64,000 nt of DNA from Hahella sp018986435 (GTDB lineage: Bacteria; Pseudomonadota; Gammaproteobacteria; Pseudomonadales; Oleiphilaceae), in the NCBI RefSeq assembly GCF_050749805.1, contig NZ_CP192738.1, forward strand, positions 1,984,001 to 2,048,000. Reading direction: 5' to 3'. Below, one piece after another: positions 52,675 through 61,716 of this stretch; the first letter of the stretch is position 1, and each line of letters opens with the position of its first letter. A program made the position numbers and the translations under genes. The notes beneath the pieces are model-generated. The model searched no databases. It was not told the origin of the DNA and saw only the letters and a program-made list of their open reading frames with translations.

Positions 52675-52881
52675 GTGGTTAGTGGGTGGATGAACCTATG
52701 CAAGTTTGCCGGATTGGCGTTTGGGCGCTAGCTCGACTGCCTGTAAGCCCCAGTGAAATAGCAGACATAACAGGCGAAGTTTGGACTCGGAGTATAATCG
52801 CAGACGAGCTCCGCCCTGCATGCAAATCGGCTTTAAATAATTATTTGTAATGACTGGTGCGCATGAGGGCGATAGCAACCT

Positions 52882-53865
52882 CTAAATCGTCGCTTCAAGC
52901 ATCCATGCGTTCAATCCAAATCCGCCTGCCAGCAATACGATGAACAGAATCAACGATAATGCGATGGGCTTTGCCCCGGCTTGGCGTATGTCGCTCCAGC
53001 GGGTTTTGACGCCCAGAGCGGTCATGGCCAGGGTGAGGGCGAGCTGGGAGGTCCATTTCAATGCTTCCAATACAAACTCAGGTAGGGTGATCAAGCTGTT
53101 GATGGCTGCTGCGGCGATAAATCCCAAGACAAACCAGGGAATGGCGATCCTTGTTTGAGTATGGGCTCCGGCGGGTGCGCGGAATAGCAGGGCGCTGAGG
53201 GCGATGATGACCGGAGCCAACAACATCACTCTGATGAGTTTGGCGACTACCGCGAATTGCATGGCTTCTCCGCTGATGGATTGTCCCGCTGCGATAGCCT
53301 GGGCGACCTCATGCACGGTGCTGCCGATATAAATCCCGAATAGCGATGGTTCCATTGCAGTAAAGCGGTATATGACGGGGTAGATAAACATGGCTAAAGT
53401 GCCGAAAACGACCACTGTTCCGACTGCGACCGCGACATCCTTCTCTTTTGCGCGAACAACAGGTTCGGCGGCCATGATGGCGGCAGCTCCGCAAACTGCG
53501 CTGCCTATGGCGGTAAGCGTTGCTATCTCCTTAGGAAGACGTAGAAGCTTGACCCCCAGATAAATACCGATAGAGAGCACGAAAATGATAACGATGGCGT
53601 CCAGCAATACAGTGCGCCAGCCAATAGCGGCTATTTGCTGAAAACTGAGGTTGAAGCCGAACAGGATGATGCCCAGGCGCAGCAGTTTCTGCTGGCAGAA
53701 GTTAAGGGTAGTGGCGGCGCTTTGGGTGTTGTGGGTAGTCGCTGCGCCATAAAGCAGACCCAGCAGTGAGGCCAGGGGAAGGGCGCTGAGTCCCAAAGCG
53801 GCGATAAAGGGAATTTGAGCGAGTAGGATAGCGCAAACAGCAAGCGCGATCAGGCGGATTAGCAT
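52882..53865 (-). CDS. yeiH: YeiH-family putative sulfate exporter (UPF0324)
   Basis: 327 residues, about ten membrane segments, with the family features PLASLLGLLYGA, CGAAAIMAAEPVVRAKE and GSTVHEVAQAIAAGQS. The family includes proposed exporters of sulfate or related anions; substrate not proven. Divergent from a LysR regulator across about 96 bases, the same pairing as yeiH/yeiE in E. coli. Confidence 0.85.
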   Translation of the reverse strand: MLIRLIALAVCAILLAQIPFIAALGLSALPLASLLGLLYGAATTHNTQSAATTLNFCQQKLLRLGIILFGFNLSFQQIAAIGWRTVLLDAIVIIFVLSIGIYLGVKLLRLPKEIATLTAIGSAVCGAAAIMAAEPVVRAKEKDVAVAVGTVVVFGTLAMFIYPVIYRFTAMEPSLFGIYIGSTVHEVAQAIAAGQSISGEAMQFAVVAKLIRVMLLAPVIIALSALLFRAPAGAHTQTRIAIPWFVLGFIAAAAINSLITLPEFVLEALKWTSQLALTLAMTALGVKTRWSDIRQAGAKPIALSLILFIVLLAGGFGLNAWMLEATI

Positions 53866-53961
53866 GGCGTGAGCCCCTTTATATTTTCGTTGGGGGGACT
53901 TTAAGAAAACGTCTATGATAAGTATATTGGATGTTTTTTAAGTAATAGTTTAGAAAAACCG

Positions 53962-54879
53962 ATGAATGTGAGTCTGCGGCAATTGCGAGTGTTTGAGGCT
54001 ACCGCCAGATTGGGGCGATTAACTCTGGCGGCTGAGGAGCAATGTCTTAGTCAGTCGGCGGCAAGCCAGTCCATTCGGGAAATGGAAAAGGCGCTGGGTT
54101 ACGCTGTGCTCAATAAAGTGGGGCGTGAGCTGGAGTTGAGTGACGCTGGCAGGCGTGTACTGCCGCGCGTAAGACGAATTCTTGGTTTGGTGGATGGATT
54201 GGCGCTGCCTGACATTGAAAAAGTGGCCGGTCCTCTACGTGTGGCGGCCAGCGTTACAATTGCTTCCTATCTGCTTCCTTCACTGTTGGCGGAGTTCGTC
54301 AAACGCTATCCTGAAGTAGAGCCCGATTTGCAGATACAGAATACAGAGACGGTGCTTGCTTTACTTGAAAAAGGGCGTGCGCACATTGGCATGATTGAAG
54401 GGCCAGCCCTGCACCCCACATTGCACATCGCACCCTGGCTGTCTGATAGGTTGGCGATTTTCTGCGCGGCGGGACATCCTTTGGCGCAGGTTGATAACAT
54501 TGGAGTGGAAGCGCTGGAGCAGTTTCTGTGGATCGTGCGCGAGACCGGGTCTGGTACGCGCGCGGTGTTTGATGCGGCGATGCAAGCCATAGGCGTGCGA
54601 CCGCGCATTGCTCTGGCGTTGTCCCGGCAGGAGGCGATCAAGCAATCTGTGCGTGCGGGACTGGGTGTAGGCTGTCTGTCAGGGCTTTCGATTGTGGACG
54701 AAGTGCGCGAGGGTCTGCTGGTTGAGCTGAGCACACCCCTTAATCTGACGCGCCAGTTCTCTTGGATAATTTCGCCGGACAACAGCGAGTCGACCATGGT
54801 TAAGGCGTTTATTGAGTTATTGCAGGAGAGGGGGCGAGAGGCGAACCGTCACCTTACTGGAGAGGGAGAACGAATATGA
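53962..54879 (+). CDS. LysR-family transcriptional regulator, YeiE/CysB-like
   Basis: 305 residues. N-terminal winged helix-turn-helix (MNVSLRQLRVFEATARLGRLTLAAEEQCLSQSA, broken into residues 1-33 and following) and a C-terminal type 2 periplasmic-fold effector domain (about 92-295). Likely activates the divergent yeiH-like gene; the effector might be an oxyanion. Its stop overlaps the next start by four bases (ATGA). Confidence 0.88.
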   Translation: MNVSLRQLRVFEATARLGRLTLAAEEQCLSQSAASQSIREMEKALGYAVLNKVGRELELSDAGRRVLPRVRRILGLVDGLALPDIEKVAGPLRVAASVTIASYLLPSLLAEFVKRYPEVEPDLQIQNTETVLALLEKGRAHIGMIEGPALHPTLHIAPWLSDRLAIFCAAGHPLAQVDNIGVEALEQFLWIVRETGSGTRAVFDAAMQAIGVRPRIALALSRQEAIKQSVRAGLGVGCLSGLSIVDEVREGLLVELSTPLNLTRQFSWIISPDNSESTMVKAFIELLQERGREANRHLTGEGERI

Positions 54880-55799
54880 AAAGGCAGTATTACGACATTA
54901 TTGGCGATATTCATGGCCATGCGGATGAACTGATCAAATTGTTGCGACTGCTTGGCTATGTGGATGCTGGCGATGGTTACGCGCATCCAGAGCGCAAAGT
55001 CATCTTTCTCGGAGATTTTATTGACCGCGGAGAACACTTGCGACAACACCGTGAACTGTTGGCGCTGGTCATGAAAATGGTGAGTAGTGGTCATGCGTTG
55101 GCGGTGATGGGGAATCATGAATTTAATGCGCTGGCGTTCCACACCTTACACCAGGGAGAGTATCTACGCCGTCGTACGGAAAAGAATATCCGCCAGCATC
55201 AGGCTTTTCTGAACGAGTTTGAATCTGAGCCTGAATTGAAAAAAGACGTGCTGGCGTTTTTCCACAGCTTGCCGCTCTGGCTGGAGTTGGACGGCCTACG
55301 AGTCATTCACGCCTGTTGGCATGATGACTACATCGACATCGTTCGTACGCGCTCGCCCTCCGGGTTGCTGGATCTGGACATGCTGATTGACGCCTCCACT
55401 GAAGGACACCAGATGTTCACTGCCGTTGAAACCCTGATTAAGGGGGTAGAGGTAGAGTTGCCTGATGGAATCGTGTTTCATGACAAAGATGGAACCGAAA
55501 GGGGCGCTATTCGCGTGCAGTGGTGGCGGCGCGATGCGAAGACTTTAGGAGAGGTGGCGTTGCCTATTGGTTTGGAGATTGGCGACGCCGCACAACTTCC
55601 GGCTCCGGCAACGATGCCCAGATACGGAGAAGAACGGCCGCCTTGTTTTGTTGGTCATTATTGGCTGGCGGGCGAACCGGAGCCGTTGGCTTCCAATGTG
55701 GCCTGCCTTGATTATTCAGTGGCCAAGCAGGGGAAATTGGTGGCGTACCGCTGGAGTGGCGAGTCGGTATTACGGAAAGAAAACTTTATTCATGCTTAA
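54876..55799 (+). CDS. Calcineurin-like metallophosphoesterase
   Basis: 307 residues. The metal-binding motifs GDIHGHADE (9-17), GDFIDRGEH (46-54), GNHEFNA (about 85) and HACWH (about 148) are present in order, as in PrpE/diadenosine tetraphosphatase-type enzymes. Substrate not determinable. Translationally coupled to the LysR gene by an ATGA overlap. Confidence 0.88.
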   Translation: MKRQYYDIIGDIHGHADELIKLLRLLGYVDAGDGYAHPERKVIFLGDFIDRGEHLRQHRELLALVMKMVSSGHALAVMGNHEFNALAFHTLHQGEYLRRRTEKNIRQHQAFLNEFESEPELKKDVLAFFHSLPLWLELDGLRVIHACWHDDYIDIVRTRSPSGLLDLDMLIDASTEGHQMFTAVETLIKGVEVELPDGIVFHDKDGTERGAIRVQWWRRDAKTLGEVALPIGLEIGDAAQLPAPATMPRYGEERPPCFVGHYWLAGEPEPLASNVACLDYSVAKQGKLVAYRWSGESVLRKENFIHA

Positions 55800-55926
55800 G
55801 CGTGAATTGTTCCCAGTCAGTTTTGGGGAAAATGAAATACAGCAGAATGCGGCGTGAAGCCGGGTGATCGTAATCTCCTTCCGGGATGTTGAAGGGGAGT
55901 TTTCAGACGGAGTGACAGTAAAAAGT

Positions 55927-56412
55927 ATGATGAATGCAGAGTCCATTAGATATCTACGGGAGCAAGGGCGTCATGAAGATGCGCGTAACCTTGCCGTGCA
56001 ATTGACGGAAGATTTTCCTACCGACGCTGAGCTACAGTACGAGGCCGCCTGCGTTCATGACTATTTGGGATTGGAGGCGAAAGCTGTTCCGTACTATCTC
56101 AACGCAATTTCCGGAGAGTTATCGGAGACGCTGCTGCGAGGCGCATATTTGGGGTTGGGCAGCACTTATCGCGCACTGGGAGAATATGAGCTGGCGCTGA
56201 ATACCTTTGATGAAGGGCTGGCGCAGTTTCCTGAAGCGCATGAGTTGCACGTGTTCAAAGCCATGGCTTTGTTCAATGTAGGGGAACCCAGGCAGTCTGT
56301 TGAAACGTTGCTGAAAGTGATCGCCGCTACCTCCCAGGACCCCTATGTGCAGGAATACAGAAGAGCCATCGCTCTTTATTCTGAAGATCTGACGAGAACC
56401 TGGCGGGAATGA
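55927..56412 (+). CDS. TPR-repeat protein
   Basis: 161 residues from the ATG at 55927 (an earlier GTG at 55864 keeps the frame open but adds no conserved sequence). Tetratricopeptide-like helices: ESIRYLREQGRHEDARNLA, AELQYEAACVHDYLG, AYLGLGSTYRALGEYELAL, ELHVFKAMALFNVGEPRQS. Resembles the TPR_5 group found beside phosphoesterases. Soluble protein-protein interaction module; partner unknown. Confidence 0.75.
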   Translation: MMNAESIRYLREQGRHEDARNLAVQLTEDFPTDAELQYEAACVHDYLGLEAKAVPYYLNAISGELSETLLRGAYLGLGSTYRALGEYELALNTFDEGLAQFPEAHELHVFKAMALFNVGEPRQSVETLLKVIAATSQDPYVQEYRRAIALYSEDLTRTWRE

Positions 56413-56449
56413 AAGAGTATTTTCATACTGACTCAAAAAGGACGAAAAA

Positions 56450-57178
56450 ATGAATGGAATAAATAAAGGCGTCAGTCTTTTCACTGGGGCGCGAGTAAAT
56501 CTGAGACATATGGCCGTCTGTTTGCCGCTGCTTTTGGCGGCGCCGGCGGAGGTTTGGGCGGATGGGGACGCCGCAGACCAAAGACAATCCGCTGCGAAAT
56601 CCATGGTATACCGGGTTGATAACGTACAGGTGAACATACTGGAAAGTTATCCGCCAATGCTGGAGATTCGGGCGGAAGGGATGATACCTACCGCAGGCTG
56701 GAGCAATGCTGAGCTGGTTGCTTTCCAATACATACAGGCGCCTCCAGACGGAATCTACGACTTTGGGTTTGTCGCCATGCCCCCTGATCAGCCGGCCGCG
56801 GAAGTCATCTCCTCCATGAGCGTGACATATCGCATGGCGGTGATACCGGATGGGTTGAAAGGTGTTCGCGTTCATGCGGAGAGTAACTCGAAGGCGGCCA
56901 TGCTGGGGGAATCTGACGTGTCGCAATCCAAGAAAGTCTGTCTGAAGGGGCGGCTTACAGAGGAGGGTGTTGAGTGTCCTGCATTCAGGGACACACAAGG
57001 GCGTCTTTACACTCTGGGCGGTGACTTGAGTGGATACCGTCCGGGAGATGATGTGTATGTCACGGGCGAGGCGGCGGAGTATTCATTCTGCATGCAAGGC
57101 GTCACTATCTCCGTCGATTATATCGGCGCTTCCGCTCCGAACTGCTATGACGTCACTCAGCAGCAGAACACCGATTAA
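56450..57178 (+). CDS. Exported protein, unknown function
   Basis: 242 residues. Signal peptide of about 40 residues (hydrophobic MAVCLPLLLAAP, cleavage near VWA). The mature part has a beta-rich N-terminal domain and a C-terminal region with four cysteines (KVCLKGRL, VECPAFRD, FCMQGV, PNCYDV) suggesting disulfides in the periplasm; the CLKGRLTEEGVECP...GDDVYVTG stretch looks like an OB-like fold. AAAGGACG before the ATG. Family not identified. Confidence 0.7.
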   Translation: MNGINKGVSLFTGARVNLRHMAVCLPLLLAAPAEVWADGDAADQRQSAAKSMVYRVDNVQVNILESYPPMLEIRAEGMIPTAGWSNAELVAFQYIQAPPDGIYDFGFVAMPPDQPAAEVISSMSVTYRMAVIPDGLKGVRVHAESNSKAAMLGESDVSQSKKVCLKGRLTEEGVECPAFRDTQGRLYTLGGDLSGYRPGDDVYVTGEAAEYSFCMQGVTISVDYIGASAPNCYDVTQQQNTD

Positions 57179-57195
57179 TTGGCAAAGTTGGGTAA

Positions 57196-57663
57196 ATGAT
57201 CGCCGAAGCGCATTTCAGCAAGTCAAAACGCTATTACGAAGAAGAATATAGTCAGTGGCTCAAACACATTGACCGTTGGAGGAAGTTCGCCCCCTTATGG
57301 GCGGGCTTCCTGCTTGCGGCAGGCGCTGTGTCATGCGTGATTGGCGGCGTTTACCCTTTATCTTTTGGCGTGGTTGCGCTGATTTATGGCGCGGGCGCTT
57401 TCATTGCAATTCCCGCTCGGAAAAAGCGATGGATTACCCATCGAATGAAGAGCGGGAAGCGCGTTGCTGAAATCAAGGTTCGTTTTTACCAAGACGGTAT
57501 TGGTTTCGGAGCGGGTGATGAGAAAAAGTGGCCTGAGTCGGTGTTTAAAACCGAAACAGGTATGTTTGTTCGCATGGAAAGCTATGGTCCGTTTATCTAT
57601 ATCCCCGCTGATGCAATTCAGCCCGCTCAGGCTGCAGGAATGCTTGGCGAAATCTATACGTAA
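57196..57663 (+). CDS. Two-pass membrane protein, YcxB-like
   Basis: 155 residues. Two hydrophobic segments (about 33-52 WAGFLLAAGAVSCVIGGVYP and 55-72) followed by a cytoplasmic beta-rich domain of about 80 residues (FYQDGIGFGAGDE, YGPFIYIPADAI) that resembles YcxB-type domains. Eighteen bases after the previous gene, so probably cotranscribed. Function unknown. Confidence 0.65.
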   Translation: MIAEAHFSKSKRYYEEEYSQWLKHIDRWRKFAPLWAGFLLAAGAVSCVIGGVYPLSFGVVALIYGAGAFIAIPARKKRWITHRMKSGKRVAEIKVRFYQDGIGFGAGDEKKWPESVFKTETGMFVRMESYGPFIYIPADAIQPAQAAGMLGEIYT

Positions 57664-58170
57664 CAAAAAACGTTGACGCTGTTTCTATTTATATCTGTCC
57701 ATTCGGTCAGAAAATAGAAATGCTTGCTTATTTGAACAACGATCAATTATTTGGAGAGTAGAATTGTTTCTTGACGACTAAATACTTTCTTGCCTCTGAA
57801 GCCTCTATGCATGAATGTCAGACAATCTAGATTGTATTTAGTTTGATCATGAGTCAGCCGTTGCGTTTATCTGTCTGGCAAGGGCGCCGCCGGGGTAAAA
57901 GTGGGGAGGAATTCCGTCTCGTTTGCTATAAATAGATCAAAAATTAGAAAACTTGGCCACGAAGACGAAAGGATATGTCTGTTCCATCTTGACACCGAAA
58001 TCGCCCTGCATATACTTTGAGCAGTCTGTAAGTAAATCTGATATTTATGCAATACCATTTCGAAGTCCTGTCTATAGTCCTCGTCCTGTTTTCATAAGTA
58101 ATAGAAAAACTTCCAGCAAAGCGGCCTTATGCAAGGCATTGATTTACTCAAGATTATTTAGGATATGACT
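57664..58170. other. Intergenic region with stem-loop, palindrome and the long csp leader
   Basis: About 500 bases without a gene. Contains TTTCTATTT (57682-57690) / AAATAGAAA (57712-57720) with an inner short stem, likely the end of the preceding transcript, and a perfect 14-base palindrome ACAATCTAGATTGT (57822-57835). From about 58023 it is the untranslated leader of the cold-shock gene. Confidence 0.6.
57989..58016 (+). promoter_or_regulatory. Cold-shock gene promoter
   Basis: TTGACA (57989-57994), 16 bases, TATACT (58011-58016), close to full sigma-70 consensus. Expected transcription start about 58023, giving a leader of about 148 bases, as is typical for cold-inducible cspA-type genes. 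Confidence 0.7.
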
Positions 58171-58380
58171 ATGTCCAATACTGTTACCGGCACTGTAAAG
58201 TGGTTCAATGAATCCAAAGGTTTTGGTTTTATCGAGCAAGAATCCGGTCCTGACGTTTTTGCTCACTTCAGCGCCATCACTGGTTCTGGTTTCAAAACTC
58301 TGACCGAAGGCCAGAAAGTCGAGTTCACAATTACTCAGGGGCAGAAAGGACCTCAGGCAGAGAACATCGTTCCGCTGTAA
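58171..58380 (+). CDS. Cold-shock protein, CspA family
   Basis: 69 residues from the ATG at 58171, which has AGGA eight bases upstream; an ATG two codons earlier is too close to it. Single cold-shock OB fold with RNP1 KGFGFIEQ and RNP2 VFAHFS. RNA chaperone that melts structured mRNA. Long leader and the downstream DEAD-box helicases fit an RNA-structure theme at this locus. Confidence 0.93.
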   Translation: MSNTVTGTVKWFNESKGFGFIEQESGPDVFAHFSAITGSGFKTLTEGQKVEFTITQGQKGPQAENIVPL

Positions 58381-58449
58381 GCGGCGTATTTTTTGCGAAC
58401 CTGAGCAAATACTGCAAAGGGATCGCCGTCTGATCGACAGATGAGACAC

Positions 58450-58481
58450 AAAGGGCAGGGCTTGTAGCCTTGCCCTTTTTT
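58450..58481 (+). terminator. Terminator after csp gene
   Basis: AAAGGGCAGGGCT (58450-58462) / AGCCTTGCCCTTT (58466-58478), one G-U pair, loop TGT, then TTT. Confidence 0.88.
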
Positions 58482-58562
58482 GTTGTTTGATACATCACAT
58501 CGCGCGGCGACTAATCGACGCCAGCGACGCACCGCAGTTATACCATCCAAAGGAACTTCACC

Positions 58563-59951
58563 TTGAGCGCCACCGCTTTCTCCTCTCTTTCATTGCATCC
58601 AGGACTGTTGCAGAACCTGTCCACGCTTGGGTACCACTCTATGACGGCTATTCAAGCGCAAAGCCTGCCTTCGATACTGGCGGGAAAGGATGTTATCGCT
58701 CAGGGTAAAACCGGGTCTGGCAAGACGGCGGCCTTTGGCTTGGGATTACTGAACAAACTCGATGTAAAACGCTTTTGCGTCCAGGCGCTGGTTTTATGCC
58801 CCACGCGGGAATTAGCGGATCAGGTCGCCAAAGAAATTCGCCGTTTGGCGAGAGCGATTCATAACATCAAAGTATTAACACTATGCGGCGGTATGCCGTT
58901 TGGACCACAAATCGGTTCATTGGAACATGGCGCGCACATCATTGTAGGGACGCCGGGGCGTGTTGAAGAGCATTTGCGTAAAGGAACATTGGTTCTAAAC
59001 GAATTGCATACCCTGGTGCTCGACGAAGCGGACCGCATGCTGGACATGGGGTTTCAGGCGGCGCTGGACGCTATCGTGGAAAAGATGCCGCCGCAGCGGC
59101 AAACGCTGCTGTTCAGCGCTACCTATCCGAGCCAGATTCAGTCCATCGCGGAGCGAGTCATGCTCAGCCCCGTGATGGTCAAGGTGGAGTCTTCACATGA
59201 CGACACCAGTATTCAGCAGTATTTCTACAAGGTGGAAGGCGATGCACATCGTTTGGAAGTATTGCGACTTTTACTGCTGCAGTATAAGCCAGAATCCACC
59301 GTCGTATTCTGCAACACCAAGCGCGAGACGCAGGAAGTGGCGGATATGCTGGTGAGCCACGGTTTCAGCGCTGTCGCCTTGCATGGCGATCTGGAGCAGA
59401 GAGATCGCGATCAGACGCTGGTGTGCTTTGCTAACAAAAGCGCATCTATTCTGGTGGCTACCGATGTCGCCGCCCGCGGCCTGGACATCGACGCTCTGGA
59501 TGCCGTCATCAACTTCCATATCGCCCGTGACCCAGAGGTTCATGTGCATCGTATCGGGCGCACCGGCCGCGCTGGCGCGAGCGGTGTTGCCTGTACTCTC
59601 TATAGTGAGTCCGAGATGTACAAAATCGCCCGCCTGGAAGAGTATCAGGAGATTATCGTCAGCGCGGAACCTGCGCCAGCAACCAGTCTGCTGAAGAACC
59701 CGGCGTATAAACCGCCAATGGAAACCCTGCAGATCGATGGCGGTAAGAAGCAGAAAGTGCGCCCAGGAGATATTCTCGGCGCGTTGACAGGGGAAAGCGG
59801 GGTCGACGGCAAACTGGTTGGCAAAATTCACATTTTTGACAACTGCGCATATGTCGCCGTCGCGGGCAGCGTCGTCAAACTTGCTATGGATAAACTGGGC
59901 AAAGGGAAAATGAAAGGGCGATCGTTTCGGGTTAGAAAGATCAGGAATTGA
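58563..59951 (+). CDS. dbpA: ATP-dependent RNA helicase DbpA
   Basis: DEAD-box helicase that acts on hairpin 92 of 23S rRNA during 50S assembly. 462 residues. Q motif and Walker A GKTGSGKT (about 48), DEAD box VLDEADRML, SAT motif FSATYP, HRIGRTGRAG, and the diagnostic C-terminal RNA-binding domain (about 385-460, KVRPGDILGALTGESG). TTG start with AAGGAA seven to eight bases upstream; no better start is near. Confidence 0.93.
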   Translation: MSATAFSSLSLHPGLLQNLSTLGYHSMTAIQAQSLPSILAGKDVIAQGKTGSGKTAAFGLGLLNKLDVKRFCVQALVLCPTRELADQVAKEIRRLARAIHNIKVLTLCGGMPFGPQIGSLEHGAHIIVGTPGRVEEHLRKGTLVLNELHTLVLDEADRMLDMGFQAALDAIVEKMPPQRQTLLFSATYPSQIQSIAERVMLSPVMVKVESSHDDTSIQQYFYKVEGDAHRLEVLRLLLLQYKPESTVVFCNTKRETQEVADMLVSHGFSAVALHGDLEQRDRDQTLVCFANKSASILVATDVAARGLDIDALDAVINFHIARDPEVHVHRIGRTGRAGASGVACTLYSESEMYKIARLEEYQEIIVSAEPAPATSLLKNPAYKPPMETLQIDGGKKQKVRPGDILGALTGESGVDGKLVGKIHIFDNCAYVAVAGSVVKLAMDKLGKGKMKGRSFRVRKIRN

Positions 59952-60009
59952 TGGGGAGTCGGGGCTTACTGTTACAAGTCAGCCCCGAAGTCTGAGATCT
60001 AAGAAGCGA

Positions 60010-61374
60010 CTAGTTACCCTTGGCCTCTTTGCGTGCCGCAGGTCTCCCAGCGCCGCCAGCGCCTCTTCTGCGTTGTCTGCGAGGCGCGTTTGTATTGTTT
60101 CTCGCTGCGCCGTCTTGTCGAGGACCTTTTTTCTCGCCCTTTCTATCTTGACCGCGCTGATCCCCATTTTTGGCTACTTTAGGTTTCTTCGGCTTGCGCG
60201 CCTTCACGGGCTGAGTCGGCAGACGCGACTCCGGCAGCCGTTGTTCAGGCTCAAATCCGTCGATTTCTTCGCGTGGCAGGCGCTTTTGAATCAGTCTTTC
60301 GATATCGGCGAGTAATTTGAACTCGTCCGCACTGACCAGCGATACTGCTTGTCCTTCCGCGCCGGCGCGGCCGGTGCGTCCGATACGGTGTACATAATCT
60401 TCCGCTACTTGGGGCAGATCAAAGTTCACGACCTGCGGTAATTGATCAATGTCGATGCCGCGCGCAGCGATGTCCGTCGCCACCAGAATCTGTACGCTTC
60501 CCGCTTTGAAATCCGCAAGCGCTTTGGTTCTGGCGTTCTGACTTTTGTCGCCATGGATGGCGGCGGCATTGATGCCTTTGGCGCTGAGTTGCCGCGTCAG
60601 GCGGTTGGCGCCGTGTTTGGTGCGGCTGAATACCAGAGCCTGATCCCAGTTATTGTTGCGGATGAGTTGCGCCAATAGTGCGGACTTCTGCTTTTTATCA
60701 ACCGGGTGAATCCACTGCTTGACCGTTTTGGCCGTGGTGTTGGGCGGACTCACGGAAATCTCCACCGGATTGTTAACCAGATCCTTCGCTAACTTGCGAA
60801 TATCGTTAGAGAAGGTGGCGGAGAACATCAGGTTTTGCCGACGCTTCGGCAAAATGTCCAGAATCTTGCGAATATCGTGGATAAAGCCCATGTCCAGCAT
60901 GCGGTCGGCTTCATCCAGCACCAGCACTTCCAGATCCTGAAAGCGCACGGCGTTTTGATTGTACAGGTCGAGCAGGCGTCCAGGCGTCGCCACCAGCACG
61001 TCTACACCGCGACGCAAGCGCATCATCTGCGGATTGATTTTTACCCCGCCAAAAACCACGGTGGAGCGCAGAGGTAATTTGCTGCTGTAGAGGGACACGC
61101 AATCGCCGACTTGAGCTGCCAGCTCCCGCGTCGGCGTAAGGATCAAGGCGCGAGCCTGGTTAGAGCGCGCCCGCTCGCCTTTAGAGAGGCGTTCCAAAAT
61201 GGGCAGCGTGAAGGCGGCGGTTTTGCCGGTTCCCGTCTGCGCGGCCGCCATGACGTCTTTGCCTTCCAGTACGACAGGTATCGCCTTCAGCTGGATGGGG
61301 GAGGGCGATGTGTAGCCTTGTTCAGAAATAGCGTCGAGAATGGGGGCGGACAAGCCGAGGGAGGCAAAGCTCAT
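60010..61374 (-). CDS. rhlE: ATP-dependent RNA helicase RhlE
   Basis: 454 residues. N-terminal MSFASLGLSAPILDAI, Walker A AQTGTGKT, DEAD box VLDEADRMLDMGF, SAT motif FSATFS and HRIGRTGRAG, then a basic tail of about 75 residues rich in Lys/Arg/Pro/Gly (KARKPKKPK, RRQRRRGAGGAG) that marks RhlE rather than DbpA/SrmB. Acts in ribosome maturation and RNA turnover. Convergent with dbpA. Confidence 0.92.
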   Translation of the reverse strand: MSFASLGLSAPILDAISEQGYTSPSPIQLKAIPVVLEGKDVMAAAQTGTGKTAAFTLPILERLSKGERARSNQARALILTPTRELAAQVGDCVSLYSSKLPLRSTVVFGGVKINPQMMRLRRGVDVLVATPGRLLDLYNQNAVRFQDLEVLVLDEADRMLDMGFIHDIRKILDILPKRRQNLMFSATFSNDIRKLAKDLVNNPVEISVSPPNTTAKTVKQWIHPVDKKQKSALLAQLIRNNNWDQALVFSRTKHGANRLTRQLSAKGINAAAIHGDKSQNARTKALADFKAGSVQILVATDIAARGIDIDQLPQVVNFDLPQVAEDYVHRIGRTGRAGAEGQAVSLVSADEFKLLADIERLIQKRLPREEIDGFEPEQRLPESRLPTQPVKARKPKKPKVAKNGDQRGQDRKGEKKGPRQDGAARNNTNAPRRQRRRGAGGAGRPAARKEAKGN

Positions 61375-61716
61375 ATAGGATAACTTCTTCTTGCTGATAC
61401 AGTGTTGGAGCCAGCCTCGCTGGCGGATGTGCAGCTTACAGTAAGCGTTCGCTCAGGACCATCATTTGAGCAGAGGACATGCCCCGATTGACAAAGGTCT
61501 CGATAAGTTATTTTAACGTTGTTTCCTGGGCTCTAACCCAGGAATAGCCGGGTGTGCTTCGTTCTCATCTCGCCGGGGCGTACGTAATTTACGCAGGGGA
61601 GCGTAGGTAAAATACAGTAACGGTGGCGCCTGTGGCGTTAGGTTAAAATGCTGTGCTTAATGGAGCGTAGACCGCCAGGTCTTTGTATTGATTGTATTTT
61701 TATGTTGAGGATGTTT
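61375..61716. other. Divergent region between rhlE and outer-membrane gene
   Basis: 342 bases without a gene. A perfect hairpin TTCCTGGG (61523-61530) / CCCAGGAA (61537-61544) with a 6-base loop, and a consensus -35 box TTGACA (61488-61493) without a convincing -10, are the only structures seen. Confidence 0.4.

Noticed and set aside
52696..52878. 60-codon minus-strand frame before the yeiH-like gene
   Set aside because: No ribosome site and no recognisable pattern.
49338..53000. Direct repeat of the tRNA-Ser 3' end as an attachment site
   Set aside because: No second copy of the CCTCACCGCCA end was found downstream, and no integrase gene is present.
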